Source: Calonectria ilicicola
Lineage: Eukaryota > Ascomycota > Sordariomycetes > Hypocreales > Nectriaceae
Assembly: GCA_020809705.1 (NCBI GenBank)
Contig: CP085833.1
Span: forward strand, 4,030,001-4,094,000
DNA: 64,000 bases
Reading direction: 5' to 3'
Positions 23,599-36,282 of the stretch are shown here, in pieces; position 1 is the first letter of the stretch; each line of letters starts with the position of its first letter. The notes below the pieces were generated by a model, which saw only the letters and a program-made list of their open reading frames with translations, ran no database searches and was not told where the DNA came from. The position numbers were made by a program, and so were the translations under genes.

Positions 23599-26426
23599 AG
23601 TGGACTGCTTTACTTGTATGTAGCAGAGCCAAAGTCAAAATTTAGGGCGTACGCTGTCAGCGGGGCCACCTGAGAGTGAAGGTCACTCTACTTTCTGTGG
23701 TCAGATGGTACTTCCGGGTTGATGCCTGCCCTCTGTGACCTGGGCTCGTATGGTAGGGCGGAGCCAGGAAGGACAAGAAGGCTGGACTGGGCTGAACAGG
23801 GTTGTGGTCTCTTGTTAGTCGGGGACCTGAGGATCCAGGGTTCTGGGGAATGCCGCTGAATGGACCTCGTCGATTTTCAGAAACCGCCGTGGAATAATAA
23901 TAAGCTGAGGGGCAAATCGTGAGCAGCCCGGTCCCAATTATAGAATTTTGAGTGACTCTGAGCTCGTCCGGATGTGGATGCGCCGCGGTGGATTAAGAAC
24001 CACAAAGAGTAATCGATTCAAGATGACGGGTCCCGGTTTTGAATTGGCGAGCGGTCCAGTTGGAACAGTATAATAATATCGTCAGATTTTGGCATTAACG
24101 ACAACGGGGCGAGTTTGCGCAGTCAATGTGGTTTTTTGGTGATCTTCACTGGCGAGCGTCTTTCAGACAGGAACTGGGTTGCTTGTTGATTGGGTTGACT
24201 GATGATCACCAGGCGAATGTTGATAGAGGCACGGCAAGATCTCAATGGACAAACAAAGTCACACGGATTGATAAGGAATGGAATCTGGGTTGGGGGTAGT
24301 ATGGGAGCTTATATGGTTATAGCAAACCAAACAAGAAGGTTGAGAAGCGTCCAATGTTGAGACGAGCGGCACGACATGTACAGCATCGAGCCCAGGCCAG
24401 CCAGGGCATGACGGGGGGAGGGGACTAGGAAAGATAATCGGACACCCCTCCTTACACACCTCCACACACCTCTATGGTAAAGCCCGTTCGGTCGGATCTT
24501 GACTTGTTCGCGAAGCAAGAGAGGAAAGCGGGCTCAAGACAGCCTCCTTCCAGGACCCGCCAATCGTGTCTTGGTGTGGCTTCGGCTCCGGGTGTGTGTT
24601 TTTGGCGCGCGGCGTGAGGACGTTTGGCTTCGAGGAGTGGCTTTGCCCCAGGCGGTGGATCCGACTGGAATTTTGGGGGGCAACTGATACAAGGATTGAC
24701 AATTTGACATGATCCTGGACGCCCGTGGCCCATGTTCAAAGACCGGCCGTATTCGCAGCGCAAACCAGGACATGATCCCATGGCCCATGCAGTCAGACTG
24801 TTGTGATTCGCGTCACTTGCGCAGTTTGATAATCCGCGGGTTCCATGCTCCTTCCAGTGGGCGCCGCCGTATGGTGCCGGGAATTGGTGAAGATGTCAGC
24901 AGTGCTGCGAAACATGTTGATGCGGGCAGGCTGGATGGATGGATGGTGTACATTGCCATCCGTCTTGGGGGAGTATCAGGTCTGAGATGGAGGCGTGGGC
25001 GTGCAGGACTGGGTTGGACAATGCAGCTGGACTGGACGCACAGCACGACGCATGTCGTGTAGTACATACACATACGCATTGAAGCGGCCACGATGGGTCA
25101 TCGAATCGAATCGAATGAATTTCGTGGATTTGGAGATGGAGCCCTGCTGGGGGTGAGGAATGGCTCCAAAAGTGCTCGCGTCGGATGCCAGACGATCCGA
25201 GGGGGGTGTGAAGCAGGACGTTGCGGCAACTGTGCAAGATCGGGATCCCTGTTTTCAGCCCGGAAGGTCAACAGCAAGCGTCAGAGGCACCCAAAAGGAT
25301 GCCGTGTGTGGGCGACAGTCCCTGGCCAAGCGGACCTAGTGCCCCACGATCGCACTGCAATCTGCTTCGAGCCCTGGTAGGAGACCCGTCTTTTGCAGGC
25401 CCAGCCAACTCTGGTGAGGGGAGTGACGCCAGAGGGACAGTTAGCAGCAAGCATTTTCAGCTGAGGTGAGCCCTACTCTAGCGACGCCATGGGCCAAAGA
25501 CCCCTGTCACGAGCTTGTTCGTAGCAGGCGGCGTCTTTGGCAGTCTATTGGCCAGTCCGCCCGTTGGACTCTGGGAATCTCGACGAAGCCTCTCTCTGAT
25601 AGCTCTGTGTGCTGCAACTAGGCCCTATGAAATGCTGCTGCTTCCTTCCCGGGGTGGGTCTTGAGCCAGGCCTTGTGACTATCGTGAGTCGTCTGCCGTC
25701 TGTTGGCCCTCGAGGACAAAGACGGGACGAGATGAGACGGGAACACGATTGAAGGGCGACTGGGGGGCGGGGCGGTGTGTGTACACGACGTCAAGCTCGA
25801 TCCATCGCCGATGACGGGTACCGAGGAAGGCAACAAAGTAGTACACACGAAAAAAAAAAAAAAATAACAATAATCTCAAATGAGGATACGCCGTGCGACA
25901 GTGCTCGGGGACCCGCTCGGGAATGGGAGATCGCCTTCGTTGCTCGTGGTTCAGCCAGCCAGGCCCAGGACGCTTGGGACGACTTTGGCCATGCGTGCCT
26001 GGGGACTCCCTGGAGGCGGGGCACGGGTGTCAATGTCGTCTTGAGACTCGAGACGAGTTGAGTTTAGTCGGTTGAAATTTTGGTCGCGAAGCCAGCTGAA
26101 CATTGTTCGCTAGGTCGAGTCTAGTGCCCGGAAGTCGAATTAGAACTTTCCCTCTTCTCCAGGTTCGTGGGGCGACCCAAGCTTCTGGAGTGCTCAGGCG
26201 CAAAGAGCTCTGAGCTTCTGGGCCCTTTGGGCTCTTGGACTGGACCTCGCCGAGTGCGACAACCCCGGACGGACCGAAAGGTGACGGAGGGGGAGCTGCA
26301 AAACCCTCAAGGGAGAGGGCACGGGTCGCGGCGACGGCGTGGGGACAGAGATCCGATGGCATGGCCCATAGTGGGATGGAGAATCATCATCAGCCCGACA
26401 AGGAATCGGATGTGTTGTGTTGTGCA

Positions 26427-26451
26427 AGTGTGAGTGTGAGTGTGAGTGTGC
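26427..26451 (+). repeat. GTGTGA hexanucleotide microsatellite
   Basis: Four tandem copies of GTGTGA or its permutation lie in non-coding DNA. Confidence 0.8.
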
Positions 26452-29224
26452 GAGTTGTTGGTTGGCAGCAGCTACACATGGTCTGAGGACTGCATCTGCC
26501 ATGCGTGCCATGGCATGCATTGCCATTGTTCTCCAGTTCCAATGACACGGCGGGTCTTGAACCGGGGAAACATGATACGTAGGTCAAGCATATGGGGCCA
26601 CGCCATGTCTGGTGAGGTTGTAGCAGACCCAGACTTTGGCGGGTTCTGCTTTGTGTGAGGCAGAGGATGAACGACATGGCTGTGGCGCTCTGTGTTGCGC
26701 TGCGGAGTTTGGGGTGTGCGTGTGTCGTACCAATGTGGTCTCATAGCGCGAGAGAGCTCGGGAAGGGCTCAGCTGAGTCGAAGCTGCTGCGGGCCATGAT
26801 TGGGCTGCTGGCGGCGAAAGAGAGGGCATTCTATGCCACATCAGGCCTCTGCCGGCTTTGTGGCGTCGCGATTGACATGGCAGATGGGGGCACGGCCAAC
26901 GGGGGACCACCACCAACACACCTCGCCGAAGATGGCTTCGATGAAGGAAGAAACGTCGGCGCAGCACCTCTGTTAGATTACCGTGCAGCGCAGCCCGTAG
27001 CCGAGCAGGTGAGATGTGATGCATGTCCCATCGCACCCGGACCCCGGAAAGGCTCGCGTACCCATGCAGTCTGGAGTTGTCTGGAATTCGTCCTTTGGGA
27101 CCTTGTCCGTCATCCTTCGTCATTTTGCAACTGCCGGCGACAAAAGGGCCCAAAGCAGAATGCGGCAAAGCAATCAATCCTAGAAGGGGATCCATGCCCG
27201 GCGCCTCAGCAAGTAATGCACATGGCTGGCCCTTTCGACTTGTCGTGTCTTCGTTCGTCCATCTATTCCGTCTATCATCCAGCTAAACGAGCTTGACCCT
27301 CTCCAGTTGAACCGGACCGCCTGCATCCACCTGCGCATGCCGTGTCTGATTATCTTACCGATTCCTACAAGTTCGGCTCGCGTGTCCGTGCAGGAGACGG
27401 TAACTGCTAATCCCGTCCTGTCCCCATAACCCTTTTCCTGCACGACCCAGCTGTCCCGTGTCTGTCTAAGCCCGATCCCGTTTGTAAACCGGAGGACTAT
27501 TTACTTCTCCGCCCTTGCTGGCTAGGAAATATTTGCCACCGGGACGGAGGTAATGCAATGCAACGGGAAGAAGAGAGAAAGTGATCACTAATACCCTGTT
27601 GCTTTCTTTTATCTATTCATGTCGATTGGTTCAATTCACAGACACGGCAGGCCGACAACCCGGCGCATGGGATAGAAAAAGCAAAAAAAAGAAGTCCAAG
27701 AAAACAAAAACAAAACTAGAGAAACATAGGGCCCGCCGGAACTCCTTCCTTGTTAGGTTCCCATTTAAAATGTTTCGTTTTGTTGGTCGGGCGTTGGGCC
27801 TTTCTCCAGCGTCTCGGTAGCGAATCACACGCCGACGATCAGCGAATGCGGCAACCTTGCCCAGCTGGACCTCTTTTATGGTCATGTGGGTTTATGATCT
27901 GTTATTGTTGGTTGCTGGTGTCATTGTGAAATCTAGGCCATTGCGACACAACCCACCATAGCACACTATGTATGCAAACGAGGTACCAAGTACAGTACGG
28001 CGCAAAGAGCGCCCCCCCCCCCCCTCCTTCAGCCTCCCGCTGCCGAGTCTGTCTTTTCTAGAAGTCCCAGACAGCGAGTGTCATCCGGCAATACCACTAG
28101 ACCACCACCCTGGTTCCGCGCGTATCCACTGCCGGTAAAGGACGGTCAGGACGGTTTGGAGGGGCATCATGACGACGGTGCCGTCACTGCGCCCCGGATG
28201 CGACGCAATCTCCTTACTCGCTCCTCGTGCTCCTCGCTACCTTGCACACGGCATCTTGGCAGGCGGGTGGCGGAAAACGCGACACACCAATTGGCAGCCA
28301 CGAATACTCAGGGTCCGCCCAGGGAAAGAAAATTAAAAGAAACAAGGCAAGTCTAAATATAACGAATCGGATGCTGGGTTAATTTCTTTTTTGGTTTGTT
28401 TTAGTCTCCCTATTGGGCATGTATAAGTTATGCGCCGCGCAGTCTTTCTTGGCTTTGGCAGGGCAAGGGAAAGAGAGAGAGCGGGAGAGAGACCGAAACA
28501 CAGTATAACCCAAAAAAATCCAAACCAACACCAACACCAATACCACTACCAGTAAAAACCCCTCCTCTCACCTAACCCCTCCCCACGCTACGCATGTACG
28601 TTCATGTAGGACTTGGGCCCGGAATCTGTTTTTTTCAGCTCCGACGGGGAATGCAGAGTGCGCTCCGTGACGCCATTCTCGCCTCCCGCGCGCATGTGCG
28701 CTGCAAGCACGGGATTAGCATTCTGCATGATGCGGCTGCACGCGCTTACAGGAATTTCCCTCACCGTTTCGTTTTGCCTCCGAATCCCCCCTCGCTTGAT
28801 TTCACCCTGTTGGTAAGCTATACTCGCCGCCATATAAGACGGACTTCGGCCGGGGAACTGCCCCCCCTCCGCTCCCACCCAAACCACCACCCAACCAACG
28901 TGCCCAGGGTGGCTGAGGCCAGGGGGGGGATGGATGGACCCAGCGGACGTCTCACAAAGAAAGTTACTCCGAGTGTAAGTTGGTGCAAAGAGGGTTGCAG
29001 CGGCAGGGAAGAAGCATAAGGTGCGCTACTCATGCAAAAAGGAACCCTTCTTCCCGTATTGATTGATTATTCACGAGCCCTGGCAAGTGTCAGAGAAGCA
29101 AGATGACGCCAAGGGGTGCGTCTGTTGGTCTGGTCCCTGGCATGAAGTGCTCACTCCCATGCTGCAACGCAACTCATAGGTGCAGACTGCAACTGCACCT
29201 CCAACTGCAAACTGCAAATCTCCG

Positions 29225-29344
29225 GCACACACATACGCGCACACGCGCGCGCCCGAGACACACACCTTCACACACTCACACTCACACATGCACATCCACG
29301 CTCACACACATGCACCCTATCTCGTCTCGTCTCGTCTCTTCTCG
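29225..29344 (+). repeat. CA-rich microsatellite followed by TCTCG repeats
   Basis: An imperfect CA/CACACG-rich tract runs to about 29315 and is followed by four or five TCTCG units. Both lie in non-coding DNA and account for the Thr/His-rich open frames that overlap them. Confidence 0.8.
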
Positions 29345-32044
29345 CCTCCCTCGGGCATTGCCCATCTCAATCAAGGCATTCTCCTCCATTAGCCTGTTTT
29401 GCGGGCGTTGAGCTCCCCTCTCAGACGTCTTGGTAGTCCCCCTCTTATTCCCCCATACAAGGCTATCCTTGCCCCTCAACGTCGCAGTCCTTTCCGCATT
29501 CCTCAATCAACTCCGCTCGTCTGGCAAAGTCCTACACGCCCCCCTTCGCCGCAATACGTAAACAATGGAAACTAGCAAGAGAGAAAAAAGGACAGGGCAT
29601 CCTCTTCAGCCTTACGAGAAAGTGCCCCTCACCACCCTGGTCGTACCCCTTGTCACATGCGACACTCTTTTTTCCCTCTTTGCAGCCCACCACCACCAAA
29701 CACTATGCGTATTTGTGTCGTCAACTCGCTTTCGTACAGGTTTTCTAGGCGTCCGAATCTGTCCACTCTGGATGCCGACAGGTCCGATTGTCTCGGCAGA
29801 CTCTCGTATCTCGTCGTATTCGCCCCTTTCCTGTCTCATTCCCATCTTACATCTTCCCCGCCTCATTGGCTCAACGCCCCAAACCCACCCCTGTATCAGA
29901 AAACCGTTGGCGGCTGGCCCTACCAGCCTCTTTCTTTATGATGCTTATGTGGTTGTCAGCAAGCCCACTCCTAAGCCTCGTTCCAAATAGTCCGGCGCCT
30001 GCTTTTTCTGCTCATCTGGTCCAAATCGGGACTATTGGCGGGCGATCGGAGGGGGTGAAGAATCAACGGCTGCAGGGAGAGAAGCCCATCCTCACAGACC
30101 ACCTGGGCGAAACCGAGATGGCAAATTCGACGCCAGTTGCCCTGGTCTTGTCACGACAATTCCGCTCCTGGTCGGTTCCTTCGGAGGTGCTGGATGGTGT
30201 TGGGCGGTATTGCCTCCGCCCTCGCATCTCGCACAGGCGCCCACTTTCCGCGTCAGCGACTCATTTTGCGCCGATGGCCATTCGCGCGTGACTCCTTGTC
30301 GCCACAGTCGCGGTCAACAAGTTGCGGTTGTCCAACCGGCGTGCAAAGGTTGCTGGCGAGCATCATCAGCTTCATGCTCAACCCCGGTCTTGTCTTGAAG
30401 ATCCTGTCGAAAAGGTAAAAATGCCATTCTTGGACCCTGATGCGCCTGTCTAACCTCTGTCTCAGACCTTGAAACCCTCATCCCCGGCCCCCGGTCACCA
30501 AGTGTCAAAAAAAAGCCCTAGGGCCTGCAGGCAAGCGTTTTGACAACCAACCAGGACTCTGCGATCTCATTCTTGGCCAGGCAAAGTTCCCACCTGCTGC
30601 CGCAACAAGCGCCGAAACCAACACGCCAACGCCAGCGCCAACACCAGTCCGAGGTGAGAGACTGCCCAGCCAGCCTCAAAAATCCACCAGTCCCAGAAAG
30701 TCAAACCACCAACGAACCGCCCGGTTTCTGTCAAGGTCCAATATTGAAACCTTGCAGTTGCTGTAAGCCCGCTACGTCATCTTTGCATGCTGCGTCGGCC
30801 TTTCTCGACCGTAACATTGGTGGCATATCGCCGGAGGCGCAATTGTGCCGGCCCTAGAGCCTCAACGCTGTTGTATCCACACGTGGAGATCTTTATTGTC
30901 GCCCCTTTCTGCCTGCTCCTGCTCTGCCCCATCCTATACCATTCCCTCTTGAGAGGACACCAAGCCTTCAGCTCCTCCACTATTCTCAAATATTGGCTTT
31001 TCAGTCGATCTGAACGGCGGGGCTGACTCAGATCATCGTGCCCGAGGCGCCAAAAAACGAATCTAAGAATAAACAAGCCTCTCTTTCTCTATCCGCCAGC
31101 CATAGGCAATCTTGCTAGCCTTGCTTAGTCGCTCGCGGACCTGCCATCGTCACTCGCCAAGCCTCTTTATAATTTCCCCCCCATCCTTCCTGTCCATCTA
31201 TCCAGTTGCCTTCTTGGGACATGGCCAACACCTCGTTGGCCAACATGGCTGGCTCATGGCTTGGCTGACCATGCCCCGTTGGGAAGCCGCGTGTGTGCTC
31301 CAGCGCAATGCGTTGCCCGTTGACTCCCGACTTTGTCTTACATGGTACCGGCGCCAGAGGCAAAGATGGCTTCAGGTACTGGTACCTAAGGTGTGCTTGG
31401 GGCTGGCTGAGTTTGACCCAAAAGTTGACAGCAGTCCCACACACCCAGCTGTAGCGCGAGGACGTGCCTCCAAAACGTCGCAATGTCACAATTCCCATAT
31501 TGGCCAAGGGGGGTTTTTGCACACCCGACCCCCCCCAAGAGGAGGCAACTCTGCAGAATTCTCATCACGGGACACTCAGGTCGTCATCCCGCCTGACCCG
31601 GCCAGAGCCTCAAGTGCCTCACCGCTTAGTCGAATAAGCAGCGTTGTTATGGTTGTCCAATCTGAGCCAACATGAGCTGTTCAAAACCTACACCCCAACG
31701 GCGTCCATGCATGCATGCGAGGTTGTCTTCGCTGGCATGAGAAAACGGTGAGGCGGGTATTAAGCTCCGACCGAGTGGGCCACGTCCGTATGGCGCCTGA
31801 TGTCAAAAAGGGTCATCGATGCGAGGTAAGTAAAGGGGAAAGAAAAAAAAATCCATGGAATTTCGTAAACTGTTTGTTGCCTGCGCTCAAGTCGTCTCAG
31901 CGCTACAACAGCCAATACACCGTAGACAAATCAGACAAAACAAAAGGGTAGTTCCCAAGCAAAGCCAGCCCCAAAAAAACCATGCTCTTCTGCACTCCAG
32001 GATATGTAACATAGATATCAGCCTTTACCACCCAGTCAGATTAC

Positions 32045-34338
32045 TCACATGCCAACACTAAGCTCCATTGGCTCCCTGTCCATTGGACCTTCCATGCCAT
32101 GAACGTCACTCTCCTCCTCCATCATATCAATAAGACTGTCTAGGTTGGTGTCCAGACTCTCGCCATCCTTGGGGTCCAAACACTTTTTCAAGAGCCTCCT
32201 ATATTTCTCGATCTTGTCCCCCGTACCCACCATGCTGAGTGCGTCCACGTATTCGGTTTCTGCCTGCCGTTGTTCCGTAAGAATTTGGCTTAGTTGACGC
32301 GCAAGGTTTAGCCTTTCTTCGTAAGATTCCTCTTGCATATTATCGCCGTTCATGCGGCTCAGCTCACCATCCACCGTCTGCTGGACATGAAGTCTGTTCT
32401 GGTGTGTAATGAGAGATAGGACTTGATGTTTTGCCAAGTTCGCCTCGTTCATGATTTTGCTGGCTGCTTCATCAGGTTCGAGTTGAGCCTCGACTTCTGC
32501 TATTTGTTGTCGAATTAAGTTTAGTTCGCTCTGAGTGTTGGAAAGAATACGACGGGCCTCAGTTTCAGCCACATCTTTTTCATGCCATTCTTCTTCATAG
32601 CTCTTAGCCAAGTCTTGAAATTTTTCCATAATTAGCGGCGAGATCCGGGACTGCACAGTATTTGCTGCAGCAGACTGGAAAGTTGGTGGAGGCTTCCGGC
32701 TGGTTTTATCGGAAAGAGCATCTCGGAATGAGGCATGTCGTTGAGAATCAGGAGCAAAGGGTGATGAGGACCGCTGGGGACCACGCTCTTTCTTGGTCGC
32801 GTTTAGATCCATGATCAGATCCTCAGCTCGGACACCCTCATGATTTGAGATATCAGTCGATGCGTTGCGACCGAGCAGCGCCCGAATACACTTCCTGGCA
32901 TTTCGCTGAGCGGCAAGATGCAGGGCAGTGTTTCCATCATTGTCCTGAACATCCAGTAATTGCTGAAAGGCACTGGGATCCAACGTCTCTTGGAGCTTGT
33001 TCAAGATGTTGTCCAAGTAATACCGTGAACATGACGAATTAAACACCCTGCCATTCTTCATTACAGCTGCGTGATGAATCACGGTACAGCCTTGATTGTC
33101 TCGGGCATCAAAAGTACCAAACAACTCCTTCATTACCGTGGGGAAGGTTTGCTTCTCATAACAATTCGTAAAGTTTACTGAGTGCATGAATGGCGTTTCA
33201 CCTCGAATGTTCTTGACGCTCGAAGCCGCATTGAACCTCTTTAGCTGCTTAACGACATCTACATCTCCCATTGCCGAGGCCCAGTGAAGGGCGGTATGAT
33301 CCTCTGCATCAATAGGCCAGTTGGGTTGAAAGTTTGGAGGTGGGTCTGGCTTGACTGCCGGCTGTTCTGTCTTAGAGAGTAGAAAGTAGTCGAGAAGCTC
33401 ATCTCCATATAGAGCATGTTGCTGCTCTGTAAGGTCTTGCATCAACTCCTCTCTCTTTCGTTTTCTCTGCGCAGTCGTAGTTGTTGTATGTGCCAGGTCA
33501 AAGTGGTCCTCTTCTGCCATGTAAGATGCGGATGCTATTGTGAGATTATCAGGAGTGTCATCGTCTGCCATCAACGCATCGGGCTTTTCGGGCTCCTCTT
33601 GACTCGCAGGTGGCGGTGCATCTATCTTTTGTGAGGATGAGGCTTGCGCAGCATTACGAGTTGACATACTATTCCATTTAGGAAGTGGAGGTCGGGACTT
33701 TGGCGCCTTCGGTTTGCTTGTATGCCGAGGAGCGGGTGGAGGACTCTCACTCCCAGCAACAAACTCGAATATGGGCCTTAGTCGGTCGTATACGCTGTGA
33801 CGCTGCGCCAATGCCTCTCCAGCGGGGAGAGGAATCCAAGTGCCTACATGACCGCATTAGCAGGCATCACAAGCTGCAGAGGAATGCGACAAACCTTGGT
33901 ATTTTCCATAGCCACCTTGAATTTTTTCGTGGACGTCTTTTTGCACATCTCGCTCGAGGATTCTGGTTCGGGCAGGCTTGTCGAAGCCGGCGGCCTTCAG
34001 GATGTGTGTTGCATTAATCCAATCATCATGTCTCCTTCGCATTACATGCTCTTTCATGTCCCCCCCGAACTGGAACTCATAAACAGGAATCTGGAAGATG
34101 GGTCGTTAGTTGATTGAACTGGGTGGGTGTGGGGTTCTTTCTGATGTGCATCTCGGATATCGGCCGTGACATCAAAGCTCTAAGGTGGCTCAAACGTCTC
34201 TCAATAGCGCAACGGTCCATCAAGATGGCGGTATTCTGAACACTGAATGCAAACCAGGAAAGGCTGATAACTCACCCCACTGTAGGTGGCACTGTAGACG
34301 CCGGGCCCGGCACTGGCATTGGCATTGGCCTTGACCAT
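32045..34338 (-). CDS. mbp1: APSES/KilA-N and ankyrin cell-cycle transcription factor, Mbp1 type
   Basis: This is the DNA-binding subunit of the MBF-type complex that drives G1/S transcription through MCB boxes; its usual partner is Swi6/Cdc10. Exons on the minus strand are 34338-34276, 34090-33895 and 33843-32045, in frame for 685 residues. The first exon ends with GVYSATYSG. The second carries the APSES/KilA-N core, with [20 protein letters not shown] and [10 protein letters not shown], and the third continues GKYQGTWIPL. Ankyrin repeats lie at about 268-430 ([36 protein letters not shown]). A long charged, probably coiled-coil C-terminal part follows. The architecture separates it from APSES factors without ankyrins such as StuA, and from Swi6, which lacks DNA-binding competence. 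A strong donor-like GTGAGT overlaps the stop codon, so an alternative C-terminus is possible. It is divergent from arp1. Confidence 0.93.
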
Positions 34339-34979
34339 CTCGGCGGCTATGATTGAGCGCCTCTTGAAATCATGCAGGAGAATTCGATGAACAATAAATC
34401 AATCGAGATGCGACGAGATGGGGAAATCACCCGACAATGGCCTGTGGTGCGCGCACACGGGGTTGGTCGGGCGGTTGCGGTGGTGGCTTGATACCCTCAA
34501 AAACCGGTTGCTGGGTTGGAAGTTGCGCCAGGAGATGATTGCACGTCGGTGACGCGGTCCGTGATGGAGGAGACGCGCTTGCACGCGCAGCACTTTAATT
34601 GTGCCTGCCTCAGGCGCGAACCTCACTTCAAAGCACGTGACCTAGCTGCCACGCCTCCTGAAGCTTGTGGATGGTCAACGCGTTTGATATGCAAGGGCCA
34701 CTACTTCACCAGCGAAATTGATAACGACAACTTTCCGGCGCCTTGGGGGAATTGTATGGATGCAAATAGCTCACGGACCTCTAGGAAACTGCCGTGCTGC
34801 TGATATTTTTCGGCAAAGTTGTTCGTGGTGGGTACTGTGAGCTGCGACAACCTGAAGGAAGCTCCAGGGGGAAGGGTCTAGGCCAGCGAAGCGAACGCGA
34901 TTGAAGCTGGTCGATGCAAATAACAAAGAAAGGAACACAAGCAACAACATTAATATCGACGGCGAAATAAACCGCAATC
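34339..34979. promoter_or_regulatory. Bidirectional mbp1 / arp1 promoter with MCB-like sites
   Basis: These 641 bp separate the start codons of mbp1 (minus) and arp1 (plus), so both promoters must share or overlap it. Four ACGCG cores occur within about 130 bp: 34552-34556, 34573-34577, 34583-34587 and 34678-34682. The last is a full ACGCGT Mlu cell-cycle box at 34678-34683. MCB boxes are the known binding sites of MBF. Their presence upstream of mbp1 suggests autoregulation, but this is inferred from motif matching alone. Confidence 0.55.
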
Positions 34980-36282
34980 ATGACCGAAACTCTACACAAT
35001 GCGCCTATAGTTCTGGATAACGGATCTGGAACCATCCGTGCTGGTTTCGCTGGCGAGGATGTACCAACCTGCAAGTTCCCATCATGGGTTGGCCGCCCCA
35101 AACACCTGAGGGTGCTTGCCGGCGCTCTCGAAGGAGATGTCTTTATAGGAGAAAAGGCTGCCAGCGAGTTGAGAGGTCTCCTCAAGATTCGGTATCCCCT
35201 AGAGCATGGTATCGTCACAGACTGGGATGACATGGAGAGGATCTGGGAGTATGTGTACGGTGATGGACTCAAAACTCTCAGTGAGGAGGTACGGTGTTGC
35301 CCAGACCAATGATGCCGACGCTTAGCTAACCCAACAAACAGCATCCAGTCCTATTGACGGAGCCTCCCTTGAACCCTCGAAGCAACCGCGACACCGCCGC
35401 CCAGGTCCTATTCGAGACATTCAACGTTCCCGCTTTGCATACTTCTATCCAAGCCGTCCTGTCGTTATACGCTAGTGGCCGAACGACCGGTATGGTGCTT
35501 GACTCTGGCGACGGTGTGTCGCACGCCGTCCCCGTATACGAAGGTTTTGCTATGCCCAGCAGCATTCGCCGGATCGATGTTGCAGGACGAGATGTTACCG
35601 AGTACCTACAGACGCTACTACGCAAGAGCGGTTACGTTTTCCATACGAGTGCCGAGAAGGAGGTGGTTCGGGTAATCAAGGAAACTTTGTCTTATGTTGC
35701 CCATGACCCAAGAAAGGAAGAGAGAGAATGGACTGGCGTGAAACCCAACGAGAGCAAGTTTGCCGAATATGTGCTACCTGACGGCCACAAGCTCAAGGTG
35801 AGAGGACCCCGAGTTTTGGTGATACATGATGACTGACTTGGATGGATTAGATTGGTGCGGAACGCTTCAGAGCTCCCGAAATCCTCTTTGACCCCGAAAT
35901 CATCGGTCTCGAATACCCCGGCGTGCACCAAATCGTCGTCGACGCCATCAGCCGAACGGATCTGGACCTTCGAAAGTCGCTTTACAGCAACATTGTTCTT
36001 TCAGGAGGCAGCACAACGACCAAAGGCTTCGGTGACCGCCTTTTGACAGAGCTTCAGAAACTTGCCGTCAAGGACATGCGGATAAAGATCTTTGCGCCCC
36101 CTGAGCGAAAGTACTCGACATGGATTGGTGGCAGTATTCTTGCTGGCTTGAGTACTTTCCGAAAGGTATGTTGTGTTATCTGTTGGAGGATCATGTGTTC
36201 AATTGCTAACTATTGACAGATGTGGGTGAGCATTGATGACTGGCATGAGAACCCAGAAATCATCCACACCAAGTTTACATAA
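34980..36282 (+). CDS. arp1: Arp1 centractin, actin-related protein of dynactin
   Basis: This actin-like protein forms the short filament of the dynactin complex that activates dynein for nuclear and vesicle movement (ro-4 of Neurospora, nudK of Aspergillus). Exons are 34980-35288, 35342-35797, 35851-36165 and 36220-36282, with introns of 53-55 bp and clean GT-AG ends. The product is 380 residues, the usual Arp1 length. Visible actin-fold signatures are the phosphate-1 loop [17 protein letters not shown] near 11-27, [51 protein letters not shown] and [14 protein letters not shown]. The C-terminus includes [13 protein letters not shown] and ends IIHTKFT. The sequence follows Arp1 rather than conventional actin in the [11 protein letters not shown] and ASELRGLL segments. 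Confidence 0.96.

Larger units (their letters stand above)
23599..32044. other. Gene-free region, 8.4 kb
   Basis: No supported coding gene lies here. The left part probably contains the membrane-protein promoter and the right end the mbp1 3' end. It carries simple repeats: an A-run near 25849-25864, a GTGTGA run near 26427-26451, a C-run near 28011-28024, CA-rich sequence near 29225-29315 and a TCTCG run near 29319-29344. Open frames are short, overlapping and Arg/Ser/Pro-biased. Non-coding RNAs or short secreted-protein genes cannot be excluded by eye. Confidence 0.5.
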
